DNA of 64,000 nt from Alitiscatomonas aceti (GTDB lineage: Bacteria; Bacillota; Clostridia; Lachnospirales; Lachnospiraceae): contig NZ_JAOQJF010000004.1 in assembly GCF_025567195.1 (NCBI RefSeq), positions 62,001 through 126,000 of the forward strand, given 5' to 3'. The position numbers were made by a program, and so were the translations under genes. Positions 25,877 to 34,950 of the stretch are shown in pieces. The first letter of the stretch is position 1. Every line of letters begins with the position of its first letter. The notes beneath the pieces were generated by a model, which was not told the origin of the DNA, searched no databases, and was given only the letters and a program-made list of their open reading frames with translations.

Positions 25877-27412
25877 TTGTTTGGAAAAGTGAATAGTATT
25901 TATCTCCAGGGCATGTGGGGGACCCAGGTGTCTGTGGAGGCGGATGTGAGCGGAGGCCTTCCCGGCTGGTCCTTTGTGGGATACCTGGCCTCTGAGGTGC
26001 GGGAGGCCCAGGACCGGGTCCGGACGGCCATCCGGAACCTGGGAGTGGAGCTGCCGCCAAAAAAGGTGACCATCAACCTGTCTCCTGCGGATCTGAGAAA
26101 GGAGGGAACGGGCTTTGATCTTGCCATTGCGGCGGCGATCCTGACGGCCTACGGGATCATCCCGGCCCCGGAGGAAACGTGGCTGTTTTTGGGGGAGCTG
26201 GGGCTGGACGGCCGTATCAAGGGGATCCCGGGAGCCCTTACCCTTACGGTCCGGGCCCAGGAGCTGGGGTTTACGCGGCTGTTCCTGCCAGAGGAGAATC
26301 TGGAGGAGGCGTCCATGATCCAGGGGATCGGCCTGGTGGGAGCTGGGGATCTTAAGAGTCTTATGGAGCTCCTTAAGGGAGCGGGTCCCATAAAGGAGTA
26401 TGAGCGCCGGGAAAGGCCGGGAACAGACACGGGCCAGGAGAAATACGCCGGGGATTTTTCAGAGGTCAACGGGCAGAAGGTTTTGCGGCGGGCGGCTGAG
26501 GTGGCAGTGGCCGGGATGCACAATCTCCTAATGATCGGCCCGGCGGGATCTGGAAAGACCATGGTGGCCCGGAGGCTTGCGACGATCCTTCCGGCAATGA
26601 CCCAGGAGGAGCAGATCGAAATCTCAAAAATATACAGTGTCTGCAATCTTCTTAGCGGGGAGGAGCCTCTGATCCGGAGACGGCCTTTCCGGGCGCCCCA
26701 TCATACGGTATCGGCCCAGGCCCTGACCGGCGGAGGGAGCCGGCCAAAGCCCGGGGAGATATCTCTGGCCACCGGAGGGATCCTGTTTCTGGACGAGCTT
26801 CCGGAAATGAGCCGGGGGGCCCTGGAGGCCCTGAGACAGCCTCTGGAGGAGCGCCAGGTCACCATCTCCCGGGTTTACGGAACGTGCAGCTATCCGGCTG
26901 ATTTCCAGCTTGTGGCGGCCATGAATCCATGCAGGTGCGGACACTATCCGGACCTGTCCAGATGCACCTGTACCGCAGGGGAGGTGAGCCGGTATCTGGG
27001 AAAGATCTCCGGGCCGCTCCTGGACCGGATGGATATCTGCGTGGAGGCCCAGGCAGTGACCTATGAGGAGATGGAGGGGAAGGCGGAAAATGAGAGCTCG
27101 GCATCCATCCGCGCCAGGGTAGAAGCGGCCCGGGCCATCCAGAGAGAGCGGTTTAAAGGGCTTTCCATCCGGTGCAACGGGGAGATGGGAGGAGGACAGA
27201 TCCGCCGGTTCTGTCCACTTAATAAGGAAGAAAGTGAATTCATGGAGCATATTTTTTTCAGTCTGGGAATTTCAGTCCGGATGTACGGGAAGATCCTGAA
27301 GGTGGCCCGGACGGCGGCGGATCTGGATGGCCGGGAGCAGATCCTCACAAAGGATCTCAGCGAGGCCGTATCCTATGTGCGGATCCGGCAGCGGTACTGG
27401 AAAAACGGTTAG
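25877..27412 (+). CDS. comM: YifB/ComM family Mg-chelatase-like AAA+ ATPase
   Basis: AAA+ helicase-like protein that promotes branch migration during recombination or transformation. An N-terminal ChlI-like domain (LFGKVNSIYLQGMWGTQVSV) leads. Walker A is IGPAGSGKTMVARRL, Walker B GGILFLDELPEMSRGALEAL. The zinc-like insert is PCRCGHYPD..RCTCT and the arginine region ISGPLLDRMDI. The start is TTG (GTTTGGA follows) with GGGAAG upstream. It is coupled with dprA 11 bases downstream, so the two act together in DNA uptake or repair. Confidence 0.92.
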   Translation: MFGKVNSIYLQGMWGTQVSVEADVSGGLPGWSFVGYLASEVREAQDRVRTAIRNLGVELPPKKVTINLSPADLRKEGTGFDLAIAAAILTAYGIIPAPEETWLFLGELGLDGRIKGIPGALTLTVRAQELGFTRLFLPEENLEEASMIQGIGLVGAGDLKSLMELLKGAGPIKEYERRERPGTDTGQEKYAGDFSEVNGQKVLRRAAEVAVAGMHNLLMIGPAGSGKTMVARRLATILPAMTQEEQIEISKIYSVCNLLSGEEPLIRRRPFRAPHHTVSAQALTGGGSRPKPGEISLATGGILFLDELPEMSRGALEALRQPLEERQVTISRVYGTCSYPADFQLVAAMNPCRCGHYPDLSRCTCTAGEVSRYLGKISGPLLDRMDICVEAQAVTYEEMEGKAENESSASIRARVEAARAIQRERFKGLSIRCNGEMGGGQIRRFCPLNKEESEFMEHIFFSLGISVRMYGKILKVARTAADLDGREQILTKDLSEAVSYVRIRQRYWKNG

Positions 27413-27423
27413 GGGGGAGGATC

Positions 27424-28515
27424 ATGACAGAAAAAGAATACCTTTATCTGCTCCTTCACGCAGCCGGGACCGGAGCAGTCACAGCCCAAAGGCTGTATGA
27501 ACATTTTGGCAGCTATGAGCACATATGGAAGGCGGAAAAAAGGGAGCTGGAGCGGTCTGGGCTTTTAAGCCATGGAAGACTTTCCGGGCTTCTGGAAGCC
27601 CGGCTGCGGGAAGAAGAGCTCCGGGAGGACTTTGCAGCCCTGGAAAAAAGAGGGCTCCGGTTTATTGCCTGGTGGGAGGAGGGATACCCCGGACGGCTCC
27701 TTCCCTTCAGGGACCGTCCGGCGGGGCTGTTCGTCCGGGGAACCCTTCCAGCAAAGGACCGGTTTACGGCGGCCATCGTAGGGGCCAGAAGCTGCACGGA
27801 GCTGGGCCGTCAAACCGCAGAGCGGCTGGCCTTCCGTCTGGCGGAGGCTGGCGTCCAGGTGATCAGCGGCCTGGCCCTGGGCATCGACGGAGCGGCCCAT
27901 AAGGGCGCGCTGGAGGCGGGAGGGAAGACCTTTGCGGTCCTGGGCTGCGGAGCCGACCGGTGCTATCCCAGGGAAAACTATGGATTGTTCCATAAAATGG
28001 AAACACAGGGAGGCGTCCTGTCTGAGTTCGTACCCGGAACAAGCCCGCTTCCCATGAATTTTCCCATGAGGAACCGGATCATCAGCGGCCTTTCGGACGC
28101 GGTCATCCTGGTGGAGGCCAGGGAAAAAAGCGGCTCCCTGATCACTGCCGACCTGGCTCTGGAGCAGGGGAAAGAGGTATTTGCCGTCCCGGGGCGGATC
28201 ACAGATCCCCTAAGCCGCGGCTGCAACCGGCTGATCCAGAACGGAGCCGCCGTCTGCCTGGGGCCGGAGGATGTGCTGGAGGCCTTTGGGATAAAATTTG
28301 AAAAAAAGACAAGGGCCGATAAAAAAACAGAAAAGAGGCTTGCAAAGAATGAAAATATGGTGTATAGTTTCTTAGATTCGCGGTCCGGAACCCTGGAAGA
28401 GATCATGGATGCGTGCGGCTTATCCGTCACGGAAACAATGGAATGTTTGCTGAAACTGGAATTGATGGGAATGGTCCAGGGGAACGGGGATCAATATTAT
28501 TGCAGAAAGTTGTGA
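27424..28515 (+). CDS. dprA: DNA-processing protein DprA
   Basis: Rossmann-fold single-strand DNA-binding protein that loads RecA on incoming DNA. The core is AAIVGARSCTELGRQTAE, VISGLALGIDGAAHKGALEA, TFAVLGCGADRCYPREN and VEAREKSGSLITADLALEQGK. A short N-terminal SAM-like helical region and a C-terminal winged-helix-like domain flank it. The 363-aa length is normal. Confidence 0.95.
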   Translation: MTEKEYLYLLLHAAGTGAVTAQRLYEHFGSYEHIWKAEKRELERSGLLSHGRLSGLLEARLREEELREDFAALEKRGLRFIAWWEEGYPGRLLPFRDRPAGLFVRGTLPAKDRFTAAIVGARSCTELGRQTAERLAFRLAEAGVQVISGLALGIDGAAHKGALEAGGKTFAVLGCGADRCYPRENYGLFHKMETQGGVLSEFVPGTSPLPMNFPMRNRIISGLSDAVILVEAREKSGSLITADLALEQGKEVFAVPGRITDPLSRGCNRLIQNGAAVCLGPEDVLEAFGIKFEKKTRADKKTEKRLAKNENMVYSFLDSRSGTLEEIMDACGLSVTETMECLLKLELMGMVQGNGDQYYCRKL

Positions 28516-28522
28516 GGTTGGT

Positions 28523-30601
28523 ATGGCCAGTAATCTTGTGATCGTAGAGTCTCCTGCAAAGGTGAAAACTATTAAGAAATTTTTAGGATCCAGCTATGAG
28601 GTGGACGCGTCCGGCGGTCATGTACGGGATTTTCCCAAAAGCCAGTTCGGCATTGATGTGGACAACGATTTTGAACCGAAATATATTACGATCCGTGGAA
28701 AGGGCGAGGTCCTTGCCAGGCTGAGAAAGGAAGTCAAGAAGGCCGATAAGATCTATCTGGCAACGGACCCGGACCGGGAGGGGGAAGCCATCTCCTGGCA
28801 TCTGTTAAAGGCGCTGAAGCTGGATGAGGTGAAGGATAAAAAGGTATATCGGATCAGCTTCAATGAGATTACGAAAAACGCGGTGAAAACATCCTTAAAG
28901 GAGCCCAGAGCCATTGATATGAACCTGGTGGACGCCCAGCAGGCCAGGCGTATGCTGGACCGTATGGTGGGATACAGCATCAGCCCGATCCTCTGGGAAA
29001 AGGTAAAAAGGGGCTTAAGCGCCGGCCGTGTCCAGTCGGTGGCCCTGCGGATGATCTGCGACCGGGAGGACGAGATCGCGGCCTTTATCCCCGAGGAGTA
29101 CTGGAGCCTGGAGGCGGGACTTAAGGCTCCGGGAGCCAGAAAGCCCATGACTGCCAGGTTCCACCACGACCAGAACGGAAGGACCGAGATCCGGAGCCGT
29201 GCTGAAATGGAGGAGATCCGGAGCTTTCTGGAGGGAAAGAAATTCCTGGTGGAGGAGATCAAAAACGGAGAGAGGACCAAAAAGCCCCCGATCCCATTTA
29301 CCACCAGCACCATGCAGCAGGAGGCCTCCAAGGCCCTGAATTTCTCTACTCAGAAGACCATGCGGGTCGCCCAGCAGTTATATGAGGGCGTGGACGTGAA
29401 GGGCCATGGCACCATCGGTCTTATCACATATCTGAGGACCGACTCCACCCGCGTGGCCGAGGAGGCGGACAAGACGGCCAGAGCCTTTATTGAAGAGCAG
29501 TACGGCAGCCAGTACGTTTCCCAGCGGGAGAGCGAGAAAAAGGCATCGGGAAAGATCCAGGATGCCCATGAGGCCATCCGTCCTACCAATATTGCCCTGA
29601 CCCCGACGCAGGTGAAGGAGTCCCTGTCCAGGGACCAGTTCCGCTTATACCAGCTGATCTGGAAGCGGTTTGCTGCCAGCCGCATGGCAGCAGCCGTTTA
29701 TGAGACCACATCCGTAAAGATCGGTGCAGAAGGAGTCCAGTTCACCATGACGGCCTCCAGGGTGAAGTTTGACGGCTTTATGTCAGTCTATATGGAGGCT
29801 GACGATAAGGAAGAAAAGAACCAGCTTCTGGCAAAGCTGGAAAAGGGCCAGGAGCTGGAGCTGGTAAGCCTGGAGGACGCACAGCACTTTACCCAGCCGC
29901 CGGCCCATTATACGGAGGCCTCCCTGGTAAAGGCTCTGGAGGAGCAGGGCATCGGACGTCCCAGTACCTATGCTCCCACCATCACCACGATCCTGTCGAG
30001 ACGGTACATCACCAAAGAAAATAAGAATCTCTATGTGACGGAGCTGGGCGAGGTGGTAAACCGGATCATGAAGCAGTGCTTCCCCAGCATTGTGGACCTT
30101 ACCTTCACAGCGAACCTGGAATTCCTCCTGGACAGCGTGGGGGAGGGAAACACCAGCTGGAAGACTGTTGTAAGAAACTTTTATCCGGATCTCTGCGAAG
30201 CAGTTGAGGAAGCAAAGGAGACCCTGGAAACCGTTCATATTGCCGACGAGGAGTCCGATGAGCTGTGTGAGCTCTGTGGAAGGCGCATGGTCATCAAATA
30301 TGGCCCCCACGGGAAGTTCCTGGCCTGTCCCGGCTTCCCTGAATGCCGCAACACGAAGCCGTATTTTGAAAAAACGGGAATCCCCTGTCCCAAATGCGGA
30401 AAAGAAGTGGTCATCAAAAAGACGAAAAAGGGAAGAAAATTTTACGGCTGCGAGGGCAATCCGGAATGTGATTTCATTTCCTGGCAGAAGCCGTCCAGAG
30501 AGAAATGTCCGGAATGCGGAAGCTATATGGTTGAAAAGGGAAACAAGCTGGCATGCTCCAATGAACAGTGCGGTTTTGTGAAAAATAGACAAGACTCATA
30601 G
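28523..30601 (+). CDS. topA: DNA topoisomerase I
   Basis: Type IA topoisomerase that relaxes negative supercoils. TOPRIM motifs are VIVESPAKVKTIKKFLG and LATDPDREGEAISWHLLKAL. The active-site Tyr is in GLITYLRTDSTR (about residue 300). The C terminus has three Cys4 zinc ribbons beginning CELCGRRM, CPKCGKEV and CPECGSYM. 692 aa, standard. It follows dprA by 7 bases. Confidence 0.97.
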   Translation: MASNLVIVESPAKVKTIKKFLGSSYEVDASGGHVRDFPKSQFGIDVDNDFEPKYITIRGKGEVLARLRKEVKKADKIYLATDPDREGEAISWHLLKALKLDEVKDKKVYRISFNEITKNAVKTSLKEPRAIDMNLVDAQQARRMLDRMVGYSISPILWEKVKRGLSAGRVQSVALRMICDREDEIAAFIPEEYWSLEAGLKAPGARKPMTARFHHDQNGRTEIRSRAEMEEIRSFLEGKKFLVEEIKNGERTKKPPIPFTTSTMQQEASKALNFSTQKTMRVAQQLYEGVDVKGHGTIGLITYLRTDSTRVAEEADKTARAFIEEQYGSQYVSQRESEKKASGKIQDAHEAIRPTNIALTPTQVKESLSRDQFRLYQLIWKRFAASRMAAAVYETTSVKIGAEGVQFTMTASRVKFDGFMSVYMEADDKEEKNQLLAKLEKGQELELVSLEDAQHFTQPPAHYTEASLVKALEEQGIGRPSTYAPTITTILSRRYITKENKNLYVTELGEVVNRIMKQCFPSIVDLTFTANLEFLLDSVGEGNTSWKTVVRNFYPDLCEAVEEAKETLETVHIADEESDELCELCGRRMVIKYGPHGKFLACPGFPECRNTKPYFEKTGIPCPKCGKEVVIKKTKKGRKFYGCEGNPECDFISWQKPSREKCPECGSYMVEKGNKLACSNEQCGFVKNRQDS

Positions 30602-30616
30602 GGGGAAATGTGACAC

Positions 30617-30633
30617 CTTTATGAAATAAAGGA
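30617..30633 (+). terminator. weak hairpin after topA
   Basis: CCTTTAT-GAA-ATAAAGG is a perfect 7-bp stem followed by an AT-rich run (ATAAATATTTCTT). It may be a weak terminator before the codY promoter. Confidence 0.4.
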
Positions 30634-30662
30634 TAAATATTTCTTAATTAAACGAAAAAGTC

Positions 30663-30691
30663 TTGATATTCATGAAATATCGTGTTACAAT
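30663..30691 (+). promoter_or_regulatory. codY promoter
   Basis: TTGATA, 17 bp, TACAAT, with TG one base before the -10. AAGGAGG lies before the ATG 59 bases downstream. I saw no good CodY box (AATTTTCNGAAAATT) here. Confidence 0.7.
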
Positions 30692-30749
30692 TCTCGTGAA
30701 AGAACATTTTTGCTATACGATATTGTGAAGAGAAGGAGGTTTTCGGATA

Positions 30750-31532
30750 ATGAGTGTGGAATTATTGGACAAGACCCGAAAAATTAACAAATTACTTCAT
30801 AACAACAATTCTCACAAAGTGGTATTCAACGATATCTGTAAGGTACTGAGCGAGATCTTACTGTCAAATATCCTGGTGATCAGTAAGAAGGGAAAGGTTC
30901 TTGGAGTGAGCATCTGTCCGGAGGTGGATGAGATCCATGAGCTGATCGAGGACAAGGTGGGCGGCTATATTGATAAAATGCTCAATGAACGTCTGTTAAG
31001 CGTACTTTCCACAAAAGAAAACGTAAATCTCGCCACACTGGGATTTGCAGAAGAAAATGTAAAGAAGTACCAGGCGATCATTACTCCCATCGATATTGCC
31101 GGAGAGCGTCTTGGAACACTGTTCATCTATAAAGCGGACGAACAGTACGACATTGACGATATCATCTTATGCGAGTACGGCACCACCGTAGTCGGACTGG
31201 AAATGATGCGCTCGGTCAACGAGGAGAACGCGGAGGAGACCAGAAAGGTGCAGATCGTGAAATCGGCCATCAGCACGCTTTCGTTTTCAGAGCTGGAAGC
31301 CATCACGCATATTTTCGACGAGCTGGACGGAAATGAAGGGATCCTGGTTGCCAGCAAGATCGCAGACCGTGTGGGCATCACCCGTTCCGTTATCGTAAAT
31401 GCTTTGAGGAAATTTGAGAGCGCCGGTGTCATCGAGTCCCGGTCCTCCGGTATGAAGGGAACGTATATCAAGGTCCTCAACGACGTGATCTTTGACGAGT
31501 TAAAGAACCTGAAAAAGACGGGCAACAAGTAA
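30750..31532 (+). CDS. codY: GTP- and branched-chain-amino-acid-sensing repressor CodY
   Basis: Global regulator that links GTP and Ile/Leu/Val levels to nutrient genes. An N-terminal GAF domain (LLDKTRKINKLLHNNNSHKV to about residue 150) is followed by a helical linker and a winged helix-turn-helix (ASKIADRVGITRSVIVNALRKFESAG, then SRSSGMKGTYIKVLND). 260 aa is the family length. In this locus CodY follows topA, as in many Clostridia. Confidence 0.96.
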   Translation: MSVELLDKTRKINKLLHNNNSHKVVFNDICKVLSEILLSNILVISKKGKVLGVSICPEVDEIHELIEDKVGGYIDKMLNERLLSVLSTKENVNLATLGFAEENVKKYQAIITPIDIAGERLGTLFIYKADEQYDIDDIILCEYGTTVVGLEMMRSVNEENAEETRKVQIVKSAISTLSFSELEAITHIFDELDGNEGILVASKIADRVGITRSVIVNALRKFESAGVIESRSSGMKGTYIKVLNDVIFDELKNLKKTGNK

Positions 31533-31550
31533 TCTGCCTGCGGAATATGG

Positions 31551-31592
31551 AAAAGAGGGCGCTTCCGGTATCGGACGGCGCTTTCTTTTTTG
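31551..31592 (+). terminator. terminator of codY
   Basis: AAAAGAGGGCGC pairs with GCGCTTTCTTTT through two G-U pairs, with an inner TCCG/CGGA stem, followed by a T run. Confidence 0.8.
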
Positions 31593-31613
31593 CAAAAGAA
31601 TGTGAAAAAACAC

Positions 31614-31642
31614 TTGCACACCGGGAATACTTATGTTATATT
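31614..31642 (+). promoter_or_regulatory. rpsB-tsf promoter and leader
   Basis: TTGCAC, 17 bp, TATATT. The leader of about 107 nt before rpsB contains GCCG-AAAC-CGGC and CTGAC...GTCAG pairings. This is compatible with a ribosomal-protein S2 autoregulatory leader, but I could not match it to a named motif. Confidence 0.7.
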
Positions 31643-31756
31643 TGAAAAGCTGACAATATGCACGTCTGCGGATTCTGAAAATGGTGCTGCCGAAACCGGC
31701 GGTCTTTGAGGAAGTCAGATGCAGGCGGAAGAAAAAAACCATATGGAGGAAAGAAA

Positions 31757-32491
31757 ATGAGCGTTATTTCAATGAAGCAGCTTCTGGAAGCCGGCGTACA
31801 TTTCGGCCACCAGACAAGAAGATGGAACCCCAAAATGGCTCCGTACATCTACACTGAGAGAAATGGTATCTACATCATCGATCTTCAGAAATCCGTAGGC
31901 AAGGTTGACGAGGCTTACAAGGCCATCGCTGACATCGCTGCAGACGGCGGCACCATCCTGTTCGTAGGAACAAAGAAGCAGGCCCAGGATGCCATCAAGA
32001 CAGAGGCAGAGCGCTGCAACATGTTCTATGTAAACGAGAGATGGCTGGGCGGCATGCTCACCAACTTCAAGACCATCCAGTCCAGAATCGCAAGATTAAA
32101 AGCGATCGAGAAGATGGCTGAGGACGGAACCTTCGACGTACTTCCTAAGAAGGAAGTAATCGCTCTTAAGAAAGAGTGGGAGAAGTTAGAGAAGAACCTG
32201 GGCGGCATCAAGGAAATGAAGAAGATCCCGGATGCGATCTTTGTTGTAGATCCGAAGAAGGAAAGAATCTGCGTACAGGAAGCCCACACTCTGGGAATCC
32301 CGCTGATCGGTATCGCTGATACAAACTGCGATCCGGAAGAGCTGGATTATGTGATCCCGGGTAACGACGACGCCATCAGAGCCGTTAAGCTGATCGTGTC
32401 CAAGATGGCTGACGCAGTGATCGAGGCAAACCAGGGCGAAGCAGAAGCAGTTGAAGAGATGGCTGCAGAGGAAGAGTCTGCAGAGGCTTAA
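31757..32491 (+). CDS. rpsB: 30S ribosomal protein S2
   Basis: Ribosomal protein S2 of the 30S subunit. MSVISMKQLLEAGVHFGHQT starts the protein. WNPKMAPYIY, the RWLGGMLTNF motif and GIADTNCDPEELDYVIPGNDDA are diagnostic. The start is 51 bases inside the longest open frame because GGAGGAAAG sits just before this ATG. 244 aa with an acidic C-terminal tail. Cotranscribed with tsf. Confidence 0.97.
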   Translation: MSVISMKQLLEAGVHFGHQTRRWNPKMAPYIYTERNGIYIIDLQKSVGKVDEAYKAIADIAADGGTILFVGTKKQAQDAIKTEAERCNMFYVNERWLGGMLTNFKTIQSRIARLKAIEKMAEDGTFDVLPKKEVIALKKEWEKLEKNLGGIKEMKKIPDAIFVVDPKKERICVQEAHTLGIPLIGIADTNCDPEELDYVIPGNDDAIRAVKLIVSKMADAVIEANQGEAEAVEEMAAEEESAEA

Positions 32492-32505
32492 ATCTCAGCA
32501 GTGCC

Positions 32506-32531
32506 GGCCGGGTTTCCGTGGGAATCCGGCC
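32506..32531 (+). terminator. attenuator-like hairpin between rpsB and tsf
   Basis: GGCCGG...TTCC pairs with GGAA...CCGGCC around a GTG loop. No U tract follows, so it more likely tunes or processes the bicistronic message than ends it. Confidence 0.5.
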
Positions 32532-32565
32532 GTTTGAGTATATTCATAAATCGGAGGAAACGAAC

Positions 32566-33507
32566 ATGGCAGCAGTAACAGCCGCAATGGTAAAAGAATT
32601 AAGAGAAATGACAGGCACCGGAATGATGGACTGCAAGAAGGCTCTTGCAGCTACCGAAGGCGACATGGACAAGGCCGTTGAGTTCTTACGTGAAAAAGGA
32701 CTTGCAGGCGCAGCTAAGAAGGCTGGCCGTATCGCAGCAGAGGGTATCGTTGTTACAGCCCTTTCCGCAGACGAGAAGAGCGCAGTAGTTGTAGAGGTAA
32801 ACGCTGAGACAGACTTCGTGGCAAAGAACGAGAAGTTCCAGACCTACGCAGCTGACGTTGCAGCCCAGGCTCTGAACACCAGCGCAGCAGATATGGATGC
32901 ATTTATGGAAGAGAAATGGGAAAAGGATCCGTCCATGACCGTAAAAGAGGCTCTGTCCTCCCAGATCTCCATCATCGGTGAGAACATGAATATCCGCCGT
33001 TTTGAGCAGGTAAAGGAGGAGAACGGTTTCGTTGCTTCCTATATCCATGCCGGCGGTAAGATCGGTGTTCTTGTGGATGTTGAGACAGACGTTGTAAACG
33101 ACGCTGTTAAGGAAATGGCAAGAAACGTGGCAATGCAGTGTGCAGCCTTAAAGCCCCAGTATACCGACCGCAGCGAGATCAGCGCCGATTTCATCGAGCA
33201 TGAGAAGAGCATCCTGATGGCGCAGATCATGAACGATCCCAAGGAGGCTTCCAAGCCGGAGAAGGTGATCCAGGGCATGATCCAGGGCCGTATCAACAAG
33301 GAAATGAAAGAGATCTGCCTCTTAGACCAGGTTTATGTAAAGGCAGAGGACGGCAAGCAGTCCGTATCCCAGTATGTGGCTGAGGTTGCAAAGGCCAACG
33401 GCGCAAAGATCGCTGTTAAGAAGTTCGTCCGCTTCGAGACCGGCGAGGGAATGGAAAAGAAGAACGAGGACTTTGCAGCAGAGGTTGCAAAGCAGATGGG
33501 ACAGTAA
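32566..33507 (+). CDS. tsf: elongation factor Ts
   Basis: Nucleotide exchange factor for EF-Tu. It starts MAAVTAAMVKELREMTG after CGGAGGAAAC. Signature motifs are GTGMMDCKKAL and ETDFVAKNEKFQ. 313 aa with two core subdomains. It is the last gene before a strong terminator. Confidence 0.97.
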   Translation: MAAVTAAMVKELREMTGTGMMDCKKALAATEGDMDKAVEFLREKGLAGAAKKAGRIAAEGIVVTALSADEKSAVVVEVNAETDFVAKNEKFQTYAADVAAQALNTSAADMDAFMEEKWEKDPSMTVKEALSSQISIIGENMNIRRFEQVKEENGFVASYIHAGGKIGVLVDVETDVVNDAVKEMARNVAMQCAALKPQYTDRSEISADFIEHEKSILMAQIMNDPKEASKPEKVIQGMIQGRINKEMKEICLLDQVYVKAEDGKQSVSQYVAEVAKANGAKIAVKKFVRFETGEGMEKKNEDFAAEVAKQMGQ

Positions 33508-33542
33508 GCTTCCCGTCAAAACAGCATAGAAAGATTTTAAGA

Positions 33543-33572
33543 GCTCTGGAGGGATCCAGGGCTTTTTTTTTA
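33543..33572 (+). terminator. tsf terminator
   Basis: GCTCTGGA-GGGA-TCCAGGGC (one G-U) followed by nine or more T residues: a textbook intrinsic terminator. Confidence 0.93.
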
Positions 33573-33582
33573 ACGAAAATGG

Positions 33583-33622
33583 CCCGAACCAGAGAAGATT
33601 GATCTGGTGCGGGCTTTTTTCA
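33583..33622. terminator. second, probably bidirectional terminator between tsf and the XRE gene
   Basis: GCCCGAACCAGA pairs with TCTGGTGCGGGC (one mismatch) and is followed by TTTTTT. The stem can end the minus-strand XRE transcript that stops 8 bases away. Confidence 0.7.
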
Positions 33623-33629
33623 TTTCTGG

Positions 33630-33983
33630 CTATTTTTCGTCGCAGGCCTTTAAAAAGAGCCGGAGAAGCTCCATGGCATAGGAGCGCTTTTTTTCGCTGC
33701 AGTGCCCAAGGAGTTCTTCGACGGCTTCCATTTCCAAAAGCTGTTCCGGAGTCTTTGGTTCGGTGTCTTCGTATCCATAGATGATGTAGTCCATGGTAAC
33801 ATTCAGACTTGAGGATAGAAGGATCAGGGTTTCAATGGACATGCCGCAGCTGCCGCGTTCAATATCCTGGCAGTATTTGTAGGCGCGTCCGATCTTTTCA
33901 GCGAGCTCTTCCTGGGTCATTCCTAGAAGAAGCCGCCGCTGCCGGATACGGTCGCCGGCAGCGATCCGGTCGTAAAGTTGCAT
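33630..33983 (-). CDS. XRE-family helix-turn-helix regulator
   Basis: Small DNA-binding protein. The HTH lies at residues 11-62: DRIRQRRLLLGMTQEELAEK, IGRAYKYCQDIERG, MSIETLILLSSSLNVTMDYI. The rest is a short helical tail (EQLLEMEAVEELLGHCSE). It is divergent from the capsule operon, and two perfect 13-bp repeats lie between the two promoters, so it is the likely local regulator. The start at MQLYDRIAAG (117 aa) is chosen because GTGAGG, four codons upstream, is its ribosome-binding site. Confidence 0.85.
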   Translation of the reverse strand: MQLYDRIAAGDRIRQRRLLLGMTQEELAEKIGRAYKYCQDIERGSCGMSIETLILLSSSLNVTMDYIIYGYEDTEPKTPEQLLEMEAVEELLGHCSEKKRSYAMELLRLFLKACDEK

Positions 33984-34047
33984 GGGAGACCTCACTTTCT
34001 TTGTATGAATCTGGAATTTTAAACCAACAGCTCAATAGTAGTACCAG

Positions 34048-34100
34048 AATATAAAAAACTATCACACCTGTTTTAAACATACATTCAACACCTGTTTTAA
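34048..34100. promoter_or_regulatory. direct-repeat operator (two perfect copies of ACACCTGTTTTAA) overlapping the XRE promoter
   Basis: Copies lie at 34064-34076 and 34088-34100, 24 bp apart. The first overlaps the -35 (TTAAAA) of a minus-strand promoter whose -10 TATATT is the complement of 34048-34053. The second lies 11 bp upstream of the capsule -35. An inverted AACAGGTG copy occurs at 34181-34188 over the ribosome-binding site of the next gene. An autoregulatory site for the XRE protein is inferred. Confidence 0.6.
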
Positions 34101-34111
34101 GCGAAAAAACC

Positions 34112-34140
34112 TTGAATTTATTTTTATACTGTGGTAGAGT
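34112..34140 (+). promoter_or_regulatory. capsule operon promoter
   Basis: TTGAAT, 17 bp, TAGAGT. It is the only promoter of reasonable quality before the 19-kb polysaccharide locus. A second TATACT at 34125-34130 lacks a -35. Confidence 0.55.
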
Positions 34141-34194
34141 ATCTTATGAAAAATATGGAATGCAATGCGCAGACCATGAGAACAGGTGAGATTT

Positions 34195-34926
34195 TTGCGG
34201 GAATTGGACAGAAAAAAGATCATTGATATACATGCGCATATCCTGCCGGGGGTGGACGACGGAGCCAGGGATCTCAAAGAAAGCATCGCTCTGGCTGTCT
34301 CAGCAGCCAGCCAGGGGATCCGCGCAGTGATCGCCACCCCCCATTTCTCCAGGCGGGGCGATCCAGATGAATACAGACAGCTTCTGAAAAGCGTGCAGAC
34401 GGAGATCTGGAAGAGCTGCCCGGATTTTCAGCTGTATCTGGGTCAGGAGCTTTATTATCATGAGGACCTGGGCGACAGGCTTTTGAGCGGACAGGCCCTG
34501 ACCCTGGCAGACAGCAGCTATATCCTTGTGGAATTCGATCCGGCAGCGCCGTTTTCACGGATGAGCCGGGGGATCCGGAATCTTTGTGGTCTGGGGTATA
34601 TTCCTGTTTTAGCCCATGCGGAGAGGTACGGATGTCTCCGGGAAAGCGGGATGCTGGAGCGTCTCCGGGAGATGGGCGCATTGTTTCAGGTCAATTATGA
34701 AAGCCTTACGGGGCGATGGTATGACCGGGACGTATTCTGGTGCCGGAAGCAGATCAGGGAGCACCGGATCCATTTTTTAAGCACCGATATGCACCAGATG
34801 GATCACCGGCCGCCGGAAATAAAGAGAGCGCTGGACTGGCTGGACAAAAATGTGGATGCAGAATACAAAAAAAGTCTGACGGAAGGAAATTCCAGGAGGA
34901 TCCTGGAGGACGGTGCAGTCAGATAG
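34195..34926 (+). CDS. CpsB/YwqE-type protein-tyrosine phosphatase (PHP domain)
   Basis: Manganese-dependent tyrosine phosphatase that opposes the capsule BY-kinase. PHP metal motifs are DIHAHILPGVDDGARD, IATPHF, LAHAERYGCL and LSTDMHQMDHRPP. The protein has about 243 aa. The start is uncertain. AGGTGAG at 34184-34190 serves TTG 34195 best; an in-frame GTG at 34186 overlaps that site. The ribosome-binding site also overlaps an inverted AACAGGTG motif. First gene of the polysaccharide operon. Confidence 0.9.
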   Translation: MRELDRKKIIDIHAHILPGVDDGARDLKESIALAVSAASQGIRAVIATPHFSRRGDPDEYRQLLKSVQTEIWKSCPDFQLYLGQELYYHEDLGDRLLSGQALTLADSSYILVEFDPAAPFSRMSRGIRNLCGLGYIPVLAHAERYGCLRESGMLERLREMGALFQVNYESLTGRWYDRDVFWCRKQIREHRIHFLSTDMHQMDHRPPEIKRALDWLDKNVDAEYKKSLTEGNSRRILEDGAVR

Positions 34927-34950
34927 AATGAACAACAGGGGAAGAATGAG

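Noticed and set aside
30634..30749. CodY autoregulatory box upstream of codY
   Set aside because: No sequence close to AATTTTCNGAAAATT could be found near the promoter.
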